Shown: positions 1-8,286 of the stretch, in pieces
How positions within the stretch are numbered: the first letter of the stretch is position 1
Layout: each line of letters starts with the position of its first letter
The notes under the pieces: model-generated
The model's input: only the letters and a program-made list of their open reading frames with translations
Told to the model about the DNA's origin: nothing
Databases searched by the model: none
Assembly (NCBI GenBank): GCA_025454915.1
Contig: JALONN010000024.1
Location: 1 to 32,708 of the forward strand
Length of the DNA: 32,708 nt
Reading direction: 5' to 3'
Source of the DNA: Raineya sp.
GTDB lineage: Bacteria > Bacteroidota > Bacteroidia > Cytophagales > Thermonemataceae
Position numbers and translations under genes: made by a program

Positions 1-155
1 ATCTCATGATTTGTATCTTTCAATAAGTAAGAATGTTTAAAATATGATCGTTTCTGATTAAAATGCAACTTTTAGCTTTGATTGAAAAAATTAACATAAA
101 ATATTGATTATAAATATTTTACAATCCTCTACTCAAAAATTTCCCTAAATGTTGA

Positions 156-362
156 AAAACACCCTATGATTTACTCAATTTGAGAATTGGTTATGAATGG
201 AATGGCTTAGAGGTGTTTAGCAATGTGATGAATATTGCTAATACCCTATATGCCACCAATGTTTCGAGAGGAAATAATCCAACAGATAGAAGCACATTCA
301 CCCCTTCTGCTCCACGTACTTTTGTGATGGGTATTCAGTATAATTTTAGTGCAAATAAATAA
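156..362 (+). pseudogene. TonB-dependent receptor, C-terminal remnant
   Basis: The reading frame that ends at 362 opens right after an in-frame stop at 153-155 and encodes about 68 residues. It contains a run like YDLLNLRIGYEW, then LEVFSNVMNIANTLYATN, and ends in YNFSANK. This is the pattern of the last beta strands and terminal aromatic signature of TonB-dependent outer-membrane receptors, which are normally 650-1000 residues long. No plug domain, signal peptide or earlier barrel strands are present, and bases 1-155 are AT-rich with no matching coding frame. It is therefore a 5'-truncated remnant, not a small gene. The PepSY gene starts 10 bases downstream, so the two probably once formed a metal-siderophore uptake operon. 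A frameshift plus an upstream rearrangement outside the window is the alternative to a simple truncation. Confidence 0.75.
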
Positions 363-372
363 CATAAATAGC

Positions 373-1965
373 ATGAAAAACAGCACTTTGTTTCAGGAGG
401 CTAATATCAACCCCAAAGATGAGTTTCAATCATCTTTGGGGAATAAAGTGAATCGATACATCAAAAGAAATATGTATCAATGGCATAAGATATTGGGTTT
501 AATTACCATTATTCCTGTTATTTTTTGGACTCTTTCAGGACTAATGCATCCTTTTATGTCACATTGGTTTAAACCAAGTATTCCCAAAGAGTTTTTAGTT
601 GCTCAACCTATTCAAAAAGAACAATGTAAATTGTCTATCCAAGAAGTTTTAGATAAAAATAAGATTGAAACTATTAAAAAATTTAGGATTGTAGCTTGGA
701 ATAGTCATACTTATTATCAGATAAAAAAGCAAAATGATGAACTCATCTACTTCAATACTTCTGATGGAAAAGAACTTATAAATGGAGATAAAATATATGC
801 AGAGTGGTTAGCTCGTTATTTTTTACAAGACCAGAAAAGTAAATTGTTGGATATTAATTTACAAACAGAATTTTCGCAACATTATAAATACATTAATAGA
901 TTACTTCCTGTCTGGAAACTTAGTTTTGAACGAGCTGATGGTATGGAAATATATGTTGAAACAGCCTCCAGTCGTCTAGGAACATTTAACACCAATACTC
1001 GAAAAACGTTTCTCTGGGTTTTTGATGTATTTCATAATTGGTCTTTTTTGGAAAATATTTCAAATAATACCTTAAGAATAAGTATGATGATATTTTTTTT
1101 AGGCATCATTATATTTTCTTCATTGAGTGGACTGGTGATTTATGGTTTTTTATGGAAAAGATTTAAGAAAGTACCCACAAAAACATCTTCTAAAAGTATT
1201 CTTAGAAAATATCATAGACAAATAGGTATTGCTGTTTCTTTTATAACTTTTACTTTTGCTTTCAGTGGGGCATATCATGCAACCAGAAAGTTAGAGCCTA
1301 ATTTATTGCCAGAGATGGTGATAGAACCAGACATCACCTCTTTTGAACTACAGAAATCTAATATGCTTTTACCTATTGAGTGGCAAAAAGTAAGCAATAT
1401 TTCTGTTGTGAAAATGCGAAAACAAAGTTATTATCAAGTTTTTCTACTAGCTGATGAAGATAAGAAAGCAAGTATAGAATACTTTGATACCAATACAGGT
1501 AGTGTTTTACCCCAAGGAAATGAGTTATATGCTAAATTCTTAACAAAAATATTTGCAAAGAAAATCTATGAACCAGAACTGAACATTTCACAATGTTGTG
1601 AACTAAGTGATATTTCAACTGGAGAAGCCTCAACAGATTTATCCAATGAAAATTTATTAAAAGCCAAAACTCTTTATTCTTTTGATAAACGAGAATATGG
1701 TTTTGTATTTAAGAGGCTTCCTGTTGTACAATTGGCTTATGATACTCCCAATAAGGATAGTTATTACATTGAAACTGCTACATCTCGTTTGGCTGCCCAT
1801 GTCACTAATTCTGACAGAGCTGAAGGTTATTCTTTCGCTATTCTTCATAAGTTTTCTCTGATGGAATGGGCTGGAAAAAATGTAAGAGATATTACAACTA
1901 TGATTGCTGCGATAGGCGTTTTAGTGGTTAGCTTATTAGGTTTTGTCTTATTTATTAAGAAATAG
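373..1965 (+). CDS. PepSY-type inner-membrane protein (iron-uptake associated)
   Basis: The protein has 530 residues and about four membrane segments: near 37-60 (WHKILGLITIIPVIFWTLSG), 235-265, 282-300 (YHRQIGIAVSFITFTFAFSG) and 505-528. Two long periplasmic stretches lie between them. The histidine-containing helix repeated near both halves and the repeated ISR-type phrase (VETASSRLG, IETATSRLA) fit the PepSY-associated TM-helix family, whose members sit beside TonB receptors and are proposed to act in ferric-siderophore reduction. I chose the ATG at 373. An in-frame GTG at 349 would overlap the receptor remnant. The immediately preceding receptor tail supports an iron-uptake context, but with the receptor broken this gene may have lost its partner. 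The family call is good; the substrate is unknown. Confidence 0.75.
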   Translation: MKNSTLFQEANINPKDEFQSSLGNKVNRYIKRNMYQWHKILGLITIIPVIFWTLSGLMHPFMSHWFKPSIPKEFLVAQPIQKEQCKLSIQEVLDKNKIETIKKFRIVAWNSHTYYQIKKQNDELIYFNTSDGKELINGDKIYAEWLARYFLQDQKSKLLDINLQTEFSQHYKYINRLLPVWKLSFERADGMEIYVETASSRLGTFNTNTRKTFLWVFDVFHNWSFLENISNNTLRISMMIFFLGIIIFSSLSGLVIYGFLWKRFKKVPTKTSSKSILRKYHRQIGIAVSFITFTFAFSGAYHATRKLEPNLLPEMVIEPDITSFELQKSNMLLPIEWQKVSNISVVKMRKQSYYQVFLLADEDKKASIEYFDTNTGSVLPQGNELYAKFLTKIFAKKIYEPELNISQCCELSDISTGEASTDLSNENLLKAKTLYSFDKREYGFVFKRLPVVQLAYDTPNKDSYYIETATSRLAAHVTNSDRAEGYSFAILHKFSLMEWAGKNVRDITTMIAAIGVLVVSLLGFVLFIKK

Positions 1966-1986
1966 TGAGAATTGCTTGAGGATGAA

Positions 1987-2036
1987 AAATATTCGCATCT
2001 AGGTATAGATTATTCAATACTTAGGTGTGAATATTT
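1987..2036 (+). terminator. Long hairpin downstream of the PepSY gene
   Basis: Bases 1987-2006 and 2017-2036 form a 20-bp stem with a 10-nt loop. The three positions that are not Watson-Crick pairs are all G-U pairs when read as plus-strand RNA, so the stem is complete in that RNA only. It lies 21 bases after the PepSY stop codon. The following tract is AT-rich but lacks a clean U run, so it may be a weak terminator or an mRNA 3'-end stabilising structure. Confidence 0.55.
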
Positions 2037-2127
2037 AATAAAAAAATGCTATACTCAATATTATTTTTCAAGTTTGCCTTATAACCAAATTATTATGCCA
2101 TTAAAATTAGCTATTTCAAGAAAATGT

Positions 2128-2289
2128 CTATTTAGTTATAACATTATTTTTAGGAAGTTTTGCATTCTCTAACATTTTATTCGCTTTCTCCAATTTTTTT
2201 GGAAACATTACCTTATCTTTCAATTTGTCCAAACTCTTATCAATTGCAACAAGAGGAACATTTTTGTTAGTGATATTGACTGTTTTCAT
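2128..2289 (-). CDS. Small partner protein of the DUF6934-like gene (53 aa)
   Basis: This 53-residue frame opens with ATG and reads MKTVNITNKNVPLVAIDKSL, then a lysine-rich stretch with FPKKLEKANKMLENA, ending NVITK. It starts 12 bases after the stop of the DUF6934-like gene on the same strand, so the two are almost certainly co-transcribed. From memory, DUF6934-type genes in Bacteroidota are commonly followed by a short gene with this VPLVxID ... FPxKLxKAN pattern. Its function is unknown. It has no signal peptide or membrane segment and is strongly basic. The paired layout resembles a toxin-antitoxin pair, but nothing in the sequence proves that role. Confidence 0.65.
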   Translation of the reverse strand: MKTVNITNKNVPLVAIDKSLDKLKDKVMFPKKLEKANKMLENAKLPKNNVITK

Positions 2290-2301
2290 TTTGAATTAAT
2301 T

Positions 2302-2745
2302 TTAAAATTTTCTTTGTGCTAAAAAACCTTCATATTCTACTCCAATCTCAAACTCTACAAAATCATCACCAATTTGTCCATAAAGATAAAAATCTTTTTT
2401 CATTTGGTCATAAAATTTTGTAATTCCCATTCTATACAGTCGGGTTCTTGCATTTGTGCTTCCTGTTGCATAAACATAAGTATTTGGATATTCATTGAAG
2501 AAAGCATAAACAGCAGCAATTACAGTTCCTAAAACTTTTTCAGTATCACCATTATTTGAAACAGACAAGTCATCTATTTCTTGAGTTTCTGAGTTATAAT
2601 CTCCAAAAGCTAAATTAAAAACGTTAGGGCTATTTGTATTTTGAAATTCAATGAGTTTTCGTATTGCACCTTTTGGACCTTCACTGATAAATTCAAATCG
2701 GGTAAATTCTGTTCCAGACTTTAAATGATATTTTTCAACTTTCAT
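2302..2745 (-). CDS. DUF6934-like protein
   Basis: The protein is 147 residues, cytosolic, with no signal peptide. Recognisable blocks are EFTRFEFISEGPKGAIRKLI near the N-terminus, PNVFNLAFGD, a central SNNGDTEKVLGTV, then VYATGSTNARTRLYRMGI and a C-terminal YEGFLAQRK. This matches my memory of the DUF6934 family, widespread and uncharacterised in Bacteroidota. The conserved TGST-x-ARTRLYR block suggests a nucleic-acid or phosphate-binding site, but that is inference. I used the ATG at 2745. A TTG four codons earlier is possible but leaves no leader after the likely promoter. The gene is followed at 12 bases by its small partner. Confidence 0.7.
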   Translation of the reverse strand: MKVEKYHLKSGTEFTRFEFISEGPKGAIRKLIEFQNTNSPNVFNLAFGDYNSETQEIDDLSVSNNGDTEKVLGTVIAAVYAFFNEYPNTYVYATGSTNARTRLYRMGITKFYDQMKKDFYLYGQIGDDFVEFEIGVEYEGFLAQRKF

Positions 2746-2758
2746 TGGTGTAATCAAT

Positions 2759-2766
2759 CAAATGTA
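2759..2766 (-). promoter_or_regulatory. Candidate -7 box for the DUF6934-like operon
   Basis: On the minus strand these bases read TACATTTG, a full match to the Bacteroidota TAnnTTTG element. It lies about 14 bases before the ATG at 2745, which implies a very short leader. No convincing TTTG -33 box is seen about 20 bases upstream, so the call rests on the -7 box and position. Confidence 0.35.
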
Positions 2767-3072
2767 AATTTACAAAATTTGGTTGAACTTATTTTTGTAC
2801 TTTCATTAATATTTGATTTTAAGGTTTATTTCTTATTTTTATGATAGTCAAAGAACATTTCTATTATACTTAAAATTAAAAAATTAGTTTAAAAAATTGC
2901 CCGTTTTTATATACTTTAAATTTATCTATTTATTTTTTGATAATAAGTTTACTAAACTGGTTTACTTTATTTATTCACTTATATAAATTGAGTTTAATAG
3001 TTTTTTACTTTTTTCTCTCATTATTTAATTGATAAAATACCAATAACTCGTGTTCATAAAAATTTATTTTTT
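2767..3072. other. AT-rich intergenic region between divergent genes
   Basis: About 300 bases of very AT-rich DNA separate the divergent DUF6934-like gene and the gene at 3117. I see no open frame with protein-like composition, no long inverted repeat and no copy of the repeats found elsewhere in the window. It probably only houses the two divergent promoter regions. Confidence 0.5.
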
Positions 3073-3101
3073 TATCTTTACATCATCTAACCCTTTTAAA
3101 A
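3073..3101 (+). promoter_or_regulatory. Candidate promoter and CTAACCC leader of the 3117 operon
   Basis: TATCTTTA at 3073-3080 is one base off the TAnnTTTG -7 consensus. It is followed by CTAACCCTTTTAA at 3088-3100, the leader motif that recurs 20-45 bases before many start codons in this window. No clear -33 box is visible. Confidence 0.4.
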
Positions 3102-3116
3102 TTTATTATTTTTTCT

Positions 3117-3530
3117 ATGACTAACATTTATTTAAAAGCCGAAAAGAAAGGTAAAATCTTTTCTGGCATTACTTGGCTTATTGAAACAAAAAATAGTTTG
3201 TTTCACAACTACTATGATTTATCTTTAGTAAATTATAGTTGGAATAAAATGTCTGTTTTGTTAAAACTGGCTAAAGATATTCGCAATCATGAACCCTTCA
3301 AATATATTGTTTTAGATGATAGCAGAGAAACCCCAGATATTCTGCTTGCAGAAACAGATACATTTGATAAAAGTGTGGGTGCATTTTTGACTTCATTTTT
3401 TAATAAGTATGAGCAAAAAATTATCCAAGATGAAAATAAAATCTCTAATATCTATCAGCAAGTTTTGATATATAGAGAAATCGTAAAAACAGAATTGTCT
3501 TCAGGTAAGAAAATCCCTTTCATTTTATAA
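3117..3530 (+). CDS. Hypothetical protein (137 aa)
   Basis: I do not recognise this protein. It is 137 residues, soluble by composition, with no signal peptide or membrane segment. The N-terminal half is rich in aromatic and beta-type residues. The C-terminal 60 residues (FDKSVGAFLTSFFNKYEQKI onward) look helical and amphipathic. It starts with ATG after a CTAACCC-type leader. The next gene begins 12 bases after its stop and is probably co-transcribed. A small two-gene cytosolic operon like this is common among accessory loci such as effector-immunity or toxin-antitoxin pairs, but no motif supports a specific role. Confidence 0.55.
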   Translation: MTNIYLKAEKKGKIFSGITWLIETKNSLFHNYYDLSLVNYSWNKMSVLLKLAKDIRNHEPFKYIVLDDSRETPDILLAETDTFDKSVGAFLTSFFNKYEQKIIQDENKISNIYQQVLIYREIVKTELSSGKKIPFIL

Positions 3531-3541
3531 ATATCATAGTT

Positions 3542-3997
3542 ATGACTATTGATCATCAAATAAGACATCTGCACATTCAAGATGAAGATGCAGATTTAGA
3601 AGATGTCTATAAAATGAGGTTTATCACAGATTTTAAAACCCCAATAGAATCTATCTGTTGTAAAGGTGTTGACTTTTATTTAGGTTTGGTTTCTTCAGAA
3701 GGTATGTTTTTCACCAATTGTGAAAAATTTATAGTAGAATGGGAAATTACTCCAGCATCTAATCAACAAGGCTTATTATATTTAGATATTTTAATAAAAC
3801 GAATATCAGGTACTATTTACTGGAGCTATGCTTTAGGAGGAAAAATATCCAAAACAGGTGAATTTAGTTTCGATTCAGAGCTAAATCCTTATAACAAATG
3901 GAAGCTCTCTCAAAATATTTTATTTGGAGAACAGAATAAACTCATGCCAGAGAATATATTTATAGATTTTATTGAATGTTGTATTAAAGTAAATTAA
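3542..3997 (+). CDS. Hypothetical protein (151 aa)
   Basis: I do not recognise this protein. It has 151 residues, is acidic at the N-terminus (HIQDEDADLEDVYKMRF) and contains two vicinal cysteine pairs (ESICCKG and IECCIKVN). It has a beta-rich middle with IVEWEITPAS and YWSYALGGK. There is no signal peptide or membrane segment. It follows the 137-residue gene by 12 bases and ends inside the stem of a strong terminator, so the two genes make a closed operon. The paired CC motifs could bind metal, but with only four cysteines and no known fold this is speculation. Confidence 0.55.
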   Translation: MTIDHQIRHLHIQDEDADLEDVYKMRFITDFKTPIESICCKGVDFYLGLVSSEGMFFTNCEKFIVEWEITPASNQQGLLYLDILIKRISGTIYWSYALGGKISKTGEFSFDSELNPYNKWKLSQNILFGEQNKLMPENIFIDFIECCIKVN

Positions 3998-4023
3998 GAG
4001 GCTAAAAGTCTCTTAATTTTTTT
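3992..4023 (+). terminator. Rho-independent terminator of the 3117-3997 operon
   Basis: A 9-bp stem (AATTAAGAG / CTCTTAATT) with a 9-nt loop is followed directly by a run of T to 4023. The stop codon of the preceding gene lies inside the stem. Confidence 0.8.
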
Positions 4024-4051
4024 GGTATAAATCTCTATTTTCTCTGGAATC

Positions 4052-4224
4052 AATAAATGTTGCAACATTTAATTTTGATGTTTTTATAAATTATTAACTC
4101 AAATATTACATCATAATTTCAGTATAAAATACCTTTAATTTTTCTTGAAACGAAGGTTTTTTCTTGAAAATCTTTCTCAAAAATTATTTTATTACACCAT
4201 AGCAAAATCAGGGATTCCCTGATG
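4052..4224 (+). repeat. 173-bp repeat element, copy A
   Basis: This non-coding block recurs as the reverse complement at 28309-28481 with the same 173-base length and roughly 88 percent identity by manual alignment. It starts AATAAATGTTGCAACATTT and ends at a 17-bp palindrome, ATCAGGGATTCCCTGAT, about 60 bases before the gene at 4284. Differences cluster in two short patches, near 4091-4100 and 4150-4170; the rest is almost identical. It may be a conserved upstream regulatory region, a small-RNA gene or the end of a mobile unit. No target-site duplication is evident. Confidence 0.75.
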
Positions 4225-4283
4225 TATAAGATTTTTTTTTTGATTAGTATTGATTGAAATACGTACCTAAAACTTCAAATAAT

Positions 4284-6389
4284 ATGAAATTACAATTATG
4301 TAAAATTGCTTGGTTGATGAGTATGATATTGATATTCTCCCAGCATAGCAAAGCACAATCTGATTTGGAGGAAAAAGCTCCAACCCTTCAAGTTGGATTA
4401 GACGGTTTTTCCTTCTCAAAAGGCTCATTAAATGCTCAACTAATAATGGAGATAATTGCCGAAAAACAAAAAGAATTAAAAGTAAAGGCTATTCAAAATC
4501 TCTTCTTAAACAAAGTAGAAAAAACTGGAGGAACAGTTTATACCTTTACGGATAATGTGATTAGGGAGTTAGTTTTTGAACCTGATCACCAAATCCGAAC
4601 AAAAAAAATACTAGAGAATACTATTAATCTAGTTTTTACATCAACTTATCTAAATTTCTATTTGATGTCACTAAAACCAAATTCAGATGAAAGGCTTCAT
4701 ATAATAAATTTAGCATGTATTTACAATCCTAAACTACTAAAAGATACGCTGAGCCTTCAATCAAAGGAATTTCTCAACATAAGTGATTTTTCAACTGGAA
4801 GTGAATTACGGAGAATTTATAAAGATAAAGGAACTGTAGAATTTATTGCATTGCTTTTAGATATGTGTAGTAAAGCCATAAGAGAAGATAAAAAATTGAA
4901 GCAACTCGGCTTAATGCAAATTGCTTATTCCGAAACTTATGAATTTATGAATTTGTATAATCAGTTGGACAATGATAAGAAATCATCGAAAGCTAGTCGG
5001 AATAAAGCAAAATCTAAAAAAACAACTCCTGATAAAGAAATATCTAAAGAAGCAATTTTTGATATAGCAAAGCCTATTTATGAAGATATTGAAAAACGAC
5101 TAAGCCTATGTACAGACTACATCGGGGCGGTAAACTTTTTAACTGAACAAGGAACATTCAGATATAATTCTATAGAAGGTATAAAAATCAAAACTGATGC
5201 AACATTTCTGTTAGATAATATTAAAAACGACATAAAGAATGTAATTGAGCAGTTAGAAAGAGAAGTTCAACAACAAAAAAAACTAGTATTTAATGTAGCT
5301 TATAAGGATACGACTTTAACTTCAGATATAACAAATTTAGTCAAAGTATACTTTTATATTGATAAGGCTATCAAACATATCGAATCAACAAAGAATCCAA
5401 AAATCTATGCTGATATCCTTTATACGATTAAAAATGACTTTATTCCATTAATTAAAAATCAAGCTTATCGTTCTCCTGATTTCATCCAAATAATTGATCA
5501 TTTACAGCTTTTCAATAATTCCTTTTTTAATAAGATTCTATCCCAAAATAATCTTTTGATCAATTTCCAAGAAGATATTCCATATTTTCTACAATTAGTA
5601 TCAAAACTATATCAATTTGATAAGACAAGTACCATTTCTGAGTACATGAAATTATTAGATAATATTGGAACCATATTCCCTGATGATGATATTAGGAATG
5701 CATTGAGTACTATACTTAAATTTGTAAAGGATTATTCTATAGTTGAAAAGAATAACCAAGGCAAAGAAGTGCTTAGTTTCAATATAGAAAGTTTTTTATA
5801 TAAATTACAAACAATAAAACCCTATAAATTAAGAAGAATTAATTTCATGTTTACTGTAGGAGTAAATAACACAATTTTCAAGAAGAATTTAGTTTTATCA
5901 AACGGAGATAGTGTTATTAATTTTAGTTATGTAGGGGAAAAAATTGGAATAAAATGGAAAATTTATGATAATGAATTTTGGAAAACTAAAAACCCAGGTG
6001 AAACTTATAAGTATAGCCGTTGGCCTCTTTTTAATACAACATATTATACAAAAAAAGCAGCTCCTAAAGACCCAATAATAAGTAATTGGCATTTACTTGC
6101 TTATGGTAGTGGTATTTTGTACAATCTTGTGAATACAAAAACTCAAAAAGAATTTAATATGCCCCTCATTGGTGTAGGAACAGGTTTAACTTTCTTTAAT
6201 GGTTTAGACATTAATGTTAGTTATGGTGTACCTATACTCCCAAACGAAAAAATTTCATCAAAAAATGGTTTCTATAATATTGGATTTGATATTCAATTCA
6301 TTGAATACTATGATAGATTGAAGGAAAGGATGAAAAACAATCAAATTCAAAAAAGATTAACTCAGGCTAAAATTAATTCAAATAGATAA
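4284..6389 (+). CDS. Large secreted protein, possible outer-membrane C-terminus
   Basis: The protein has 701 residues from the ATG at 4284. I preferred this start to the TTG at 4254 because it places a classical signal peptide at the N-terminus (MKLQLCKIAWLMSMILIFSQ, cleavage near SKA-QS). Most of the body is alpha-helical and lysine-rich, with a charged low-complexity linker around residues 232-250 (SSKASRNKAKSKK). The last 130 residues become glycine- and aromatic-rich with alternating strands (IGVGTGLTFFNGLDINVSYG), resembling the end of a small outer-membrane barrel. I do not recognise the family. It is followed after 25 bases by the nuclease-like gene, so the two may act together. Copy A of the 173-bp repeat lies just upstream. 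Confidence 0.6.
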   Translation: MKLQLCKIAWLMSMILIFSQHSKAQSDLEEKAPTLQVGLDGFSFSKGSLNAQLIMEIIAEKQKELKVKAIQNLFLNKVEKTGGTVYTFTDNVIRELVFEPDHQIRTKKILENTINLVFTSTYLNFYLMSLKPNSDERLHIINLACIYNPKLLKDTLSLQSKEFLNISDFSTGSELRRIYKDKGTVEFIALLLDMCSKAIREDKKLKQLGLMQIAYSETYEFMNLYNQLDNDKKSSKASRNKAKSKKTTPDKEISKEAIFDIAKPIYEDIEKRLSLCTDYIGAVNFLTEQGTFRYNSIEGIKIKTDATFLLDNIKNDIKNVIEQLEREVQQQKKLVFNVAYKDTTLTSDITNLVKVYFYIDKAIKHIESTKNPKIYADILYTIKNDFIPLIKNQAYRSPDFIQIIDHLQLFNNSFFNKILSQNNLLINFQEDIPYFLQLVSKLYQFDKTSTISEYMKLLDNIGTIFPDDDIRNALSTILKFVKDYSIVEKNNQGKEVLSFNIESFLYKLQTIKPYKLRRINFMFTVGVNNTIFKKNLVLSNGDSVINFSYVGEKIGIKWKIYDNEFWKTKNPGETYKYSRWPLFNTTYYTKKAAPKDPIISNWHLLAYGSGILYNLVNTKTQKEFNMPLIGVGTGLTFFNGLDINVSYGVPILPNEKISSKNGFYNIGFDIQFIEYYDRLKERMKNNQIQKRLTQAKINSNR

Positions 6390-6414
6390 AAATAGTAAAG
6401 TAAATAATTAACAT

Positions 6415-8217
6415 ATGTTTGGTTTCGGAAAAAAGCAAAAAAATAATAAACAGCCAATGTTTATGACAAGTAATCAAGATAAGGTTGAAGTTCAACAAAA
6501 AAAATATTATGAGAAGCCCAGAATATGTTGCTTGGATTTGGATAAAAGTGTTGTCGATATTCTACAGAATGCTGGATTTCATACTTACTCAGGCACTCTT
6601 GGAAAAAAAATCAAACTTCCTCAAAGGAGCCGTGGCAGTGATTATTCTATGTTATTAAATTATGATTATCCTTCAGATTTGCATGAATATGATATAGTTA
6701 TCATGGATTTGGCTTATTATGAAACTATTCCTTATGTTGAATCAGAACACACGAAAGAACATATTACAGGGAATCAAGCGTTTTATTTGGTTAGCCAATA
6801 TCCAGAAACTCTTTTTGACCCCAGACCATATTCAAATTATTTACTTGAAGACCTTATAAATGATATAGTCAAAGAAAAAAAAATTGTTATTGTTTTTACA
6901 ACAAGCTCTTATACAACAGAATACTTTATTGGTAAAATAGATGAGAGGGATAACAAAATTGCTGCCAAAGAAATATATAATATTTTCCAATCCAATATGC
7001 TACCATCCCTTGGGATTGAAAAACAAGGAACAAAGATGGTGGTATGTGAAAGCCGTTTGGAAGATATTTTAAAAACATACATTTCAAACGCAACTTACAA
7101 TCAAACATTTAAACACCCAACTATATGGGAAAATAACCAACAAGTACCTGATCCCAAATACTTCCCTCTTATTAAGAATTCTAATGGTGAGATTGTATCT
7201 ATCATCAAGACTGAAAAAAATATTAGCACCCTCTACTTACCACAATTCAACGATAAAGATAAATTTCTACATGCTTTTTTAACCAACATCGCTCCAGAAA
7301 TATCACCTGAATTATTTCCAGATTTAATTAAAGGAGGCTGGAAATATGAAAAAGAATATTTTCTTCCCAATCACGAGAAACTAATTGAAGAGAGAGTAGA
7401 AATAGAAGAAGAGTATCAGAAAAAGCTTCAGGAAAATGAAGAGAATATTAAAAACAATATAGAGAAGTACAGTTTTTTGCATAACATTCTGACAGAAACA
7501 GGCGAAAGTTTAGTAAATGCATTAATTGAATATTTTAGATGGCTTGGATTTGAAAATGTCAAAGATGCAGACAAACAACTTAAAAGCAATATTTTAGAAG
7601 AAGATATACAAATATCTTTAGACAATGGATTACTAATTATTGAATGTAAAGGTATTGGAGGAAAATCCTCTGATAGTGATTGTAGCCAAGTTTCAAAAGT
7701 TAGATACAGAAGAAGTAAAGAGAGAGGTACTTTAGATGTTTATGCTCTATATATTGTCAATCACCAACGACACTTAGCTCCAAAGAAACGACAAAATCCT
7801 CCTTTTTCTGACCATCAAATACAAGATGCTTTAAATGATGATAGAGGGCTTTGTACAACTTGGCAATTATTTAATTTGTATTTCGATATTGAAAAAGGAT
7901 TGCTAGATAAAGAATCCGCTCGTAAAAACTTGCTTTCTTATGGTTTAATTGAATTTAAACCTCCAAACCTTATATTCCTTGGTGAACCAAAAGAATTTTT
8001 TTCTGGGGGTATAATATGTATTATAAATTTACAAGATATGTATATAAGTGTTGAAGAAGAAGTTTTCGTAGAGAAAAACGGAAGTTACAAAAAAGCTACC
8101 ATTATGGATATACAGTTAAATGATATTTCTGTTCCAAATGCCAAACAAGGGCAAGTAGGCTTAAAATTAAATATTCCTATTAAAAAAGGATCAAGATTAT
8201 ACAAAAAAACAAATTAA
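6415..8217 (+). CDS. PD-(D/E)XK nuclease-like protein with N-terminal alpha/beta domain
   Basis: The protein has 600 residues and no signal peptide. Residues about 35-110 look like an alpha/beta sensor or Rossmann-type unit (ICCLDLDKSVVDILQNAGF, then YDIVIMDLAYYE). A charged coiled-coil stretch lies near 320-355. From about residue 365 the sequence reads LVNALIEYFRWLGFENV, then D397, then E410-C-K412-G. The D-x12-E-x-K spacing, following a helix with WLGFxxV, is the core layout of PD-(D/E)XK nucleases such as the Mrr and restriction families. A basic stretch (VRYRRSKERG) follows. It is cytosolic and encoded 25 bases after a secreted protein. A defence nuclease is plausible, but the substrate is unknown and no methylase is nearby. 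Confidence 0.6.
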   Translation: MFGFGKKQKNNKQPMFMTSNQDKVEVQQKKYYEKPRICCLDLDKSVVDILQNAGFHTYSGTLGKKIKLPQRSRGSDYSMLLNYDYPSDLHEYDIVIMDLAYYETIPYVESEHTKEHITGNQAFYLVSQYPETLFDPRPYSNYLLEDLINDIVKEKKIVIVFTTSSYTTEYFIGKIDERDNKIAAKEIYNIFQSNMLPSLGIEKQGTKMVVCESRLEDILKTYISNATYNQTFKHPTIWENNQQVPDPKYFPLIKNSNGEIVSIIKTEKNISTLYLPQFNDKDKFLHAFLTNIAPEISPELFPDLIKGGWKYEKEYFLPNHEKLIEERVEIEEEYQKKLQENEENIKNNIEKYSFLHNILTETGESLVNALIEYFRWLGFENVKDADKQLKSNILEEDIQISLDNGLLIIECKGIGGKSSDSDCSQVSKVRYRRSKERGTLDVYALYIVNHQRHLAPKKRQNPPFSDHQIQDALNDDRGLCTTWQLFNLYFDIEKGLLDKESARKNLLSYGLIEFKPPNLIFLGEPKEFFSGGIICIINLQDMYISVEEEVFVEKNGSYKKATIMDIQLNDISVPNAKQGQVGLKLNIPIKKGSRLYKKTN

Positions 8218-8258
8218 TAAGACAAAAAATAAAATACAACCTCAATTGTAAAAAGATA

Positions 8259-8279
8259 AAGGGTACAATTTGTACCCTT
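8259..8279. terminator. Bidirectional terminator between convergent genes
   Basis: A 21-base perfect palindrome (AAGGGTACAA, one central base, TTGTACCCTT) lies between the stops of the plus-strand nuclease-like gene and the minus-strand tra operon. A-rich and T-rich flanks allow termination in both directions. Confidence 0.75.
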
Positions 8280-8286
8280 ATTTCTT

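Noticed and set aside
1972..2172. 66-codon frame after the PepSY gene
   Set aside because: It starts from a non-ATG codon, runs through the long hairpin and AT-rich DNA, and overlaps the antisense 53-residue gene, which has a better start, spacing and composition.
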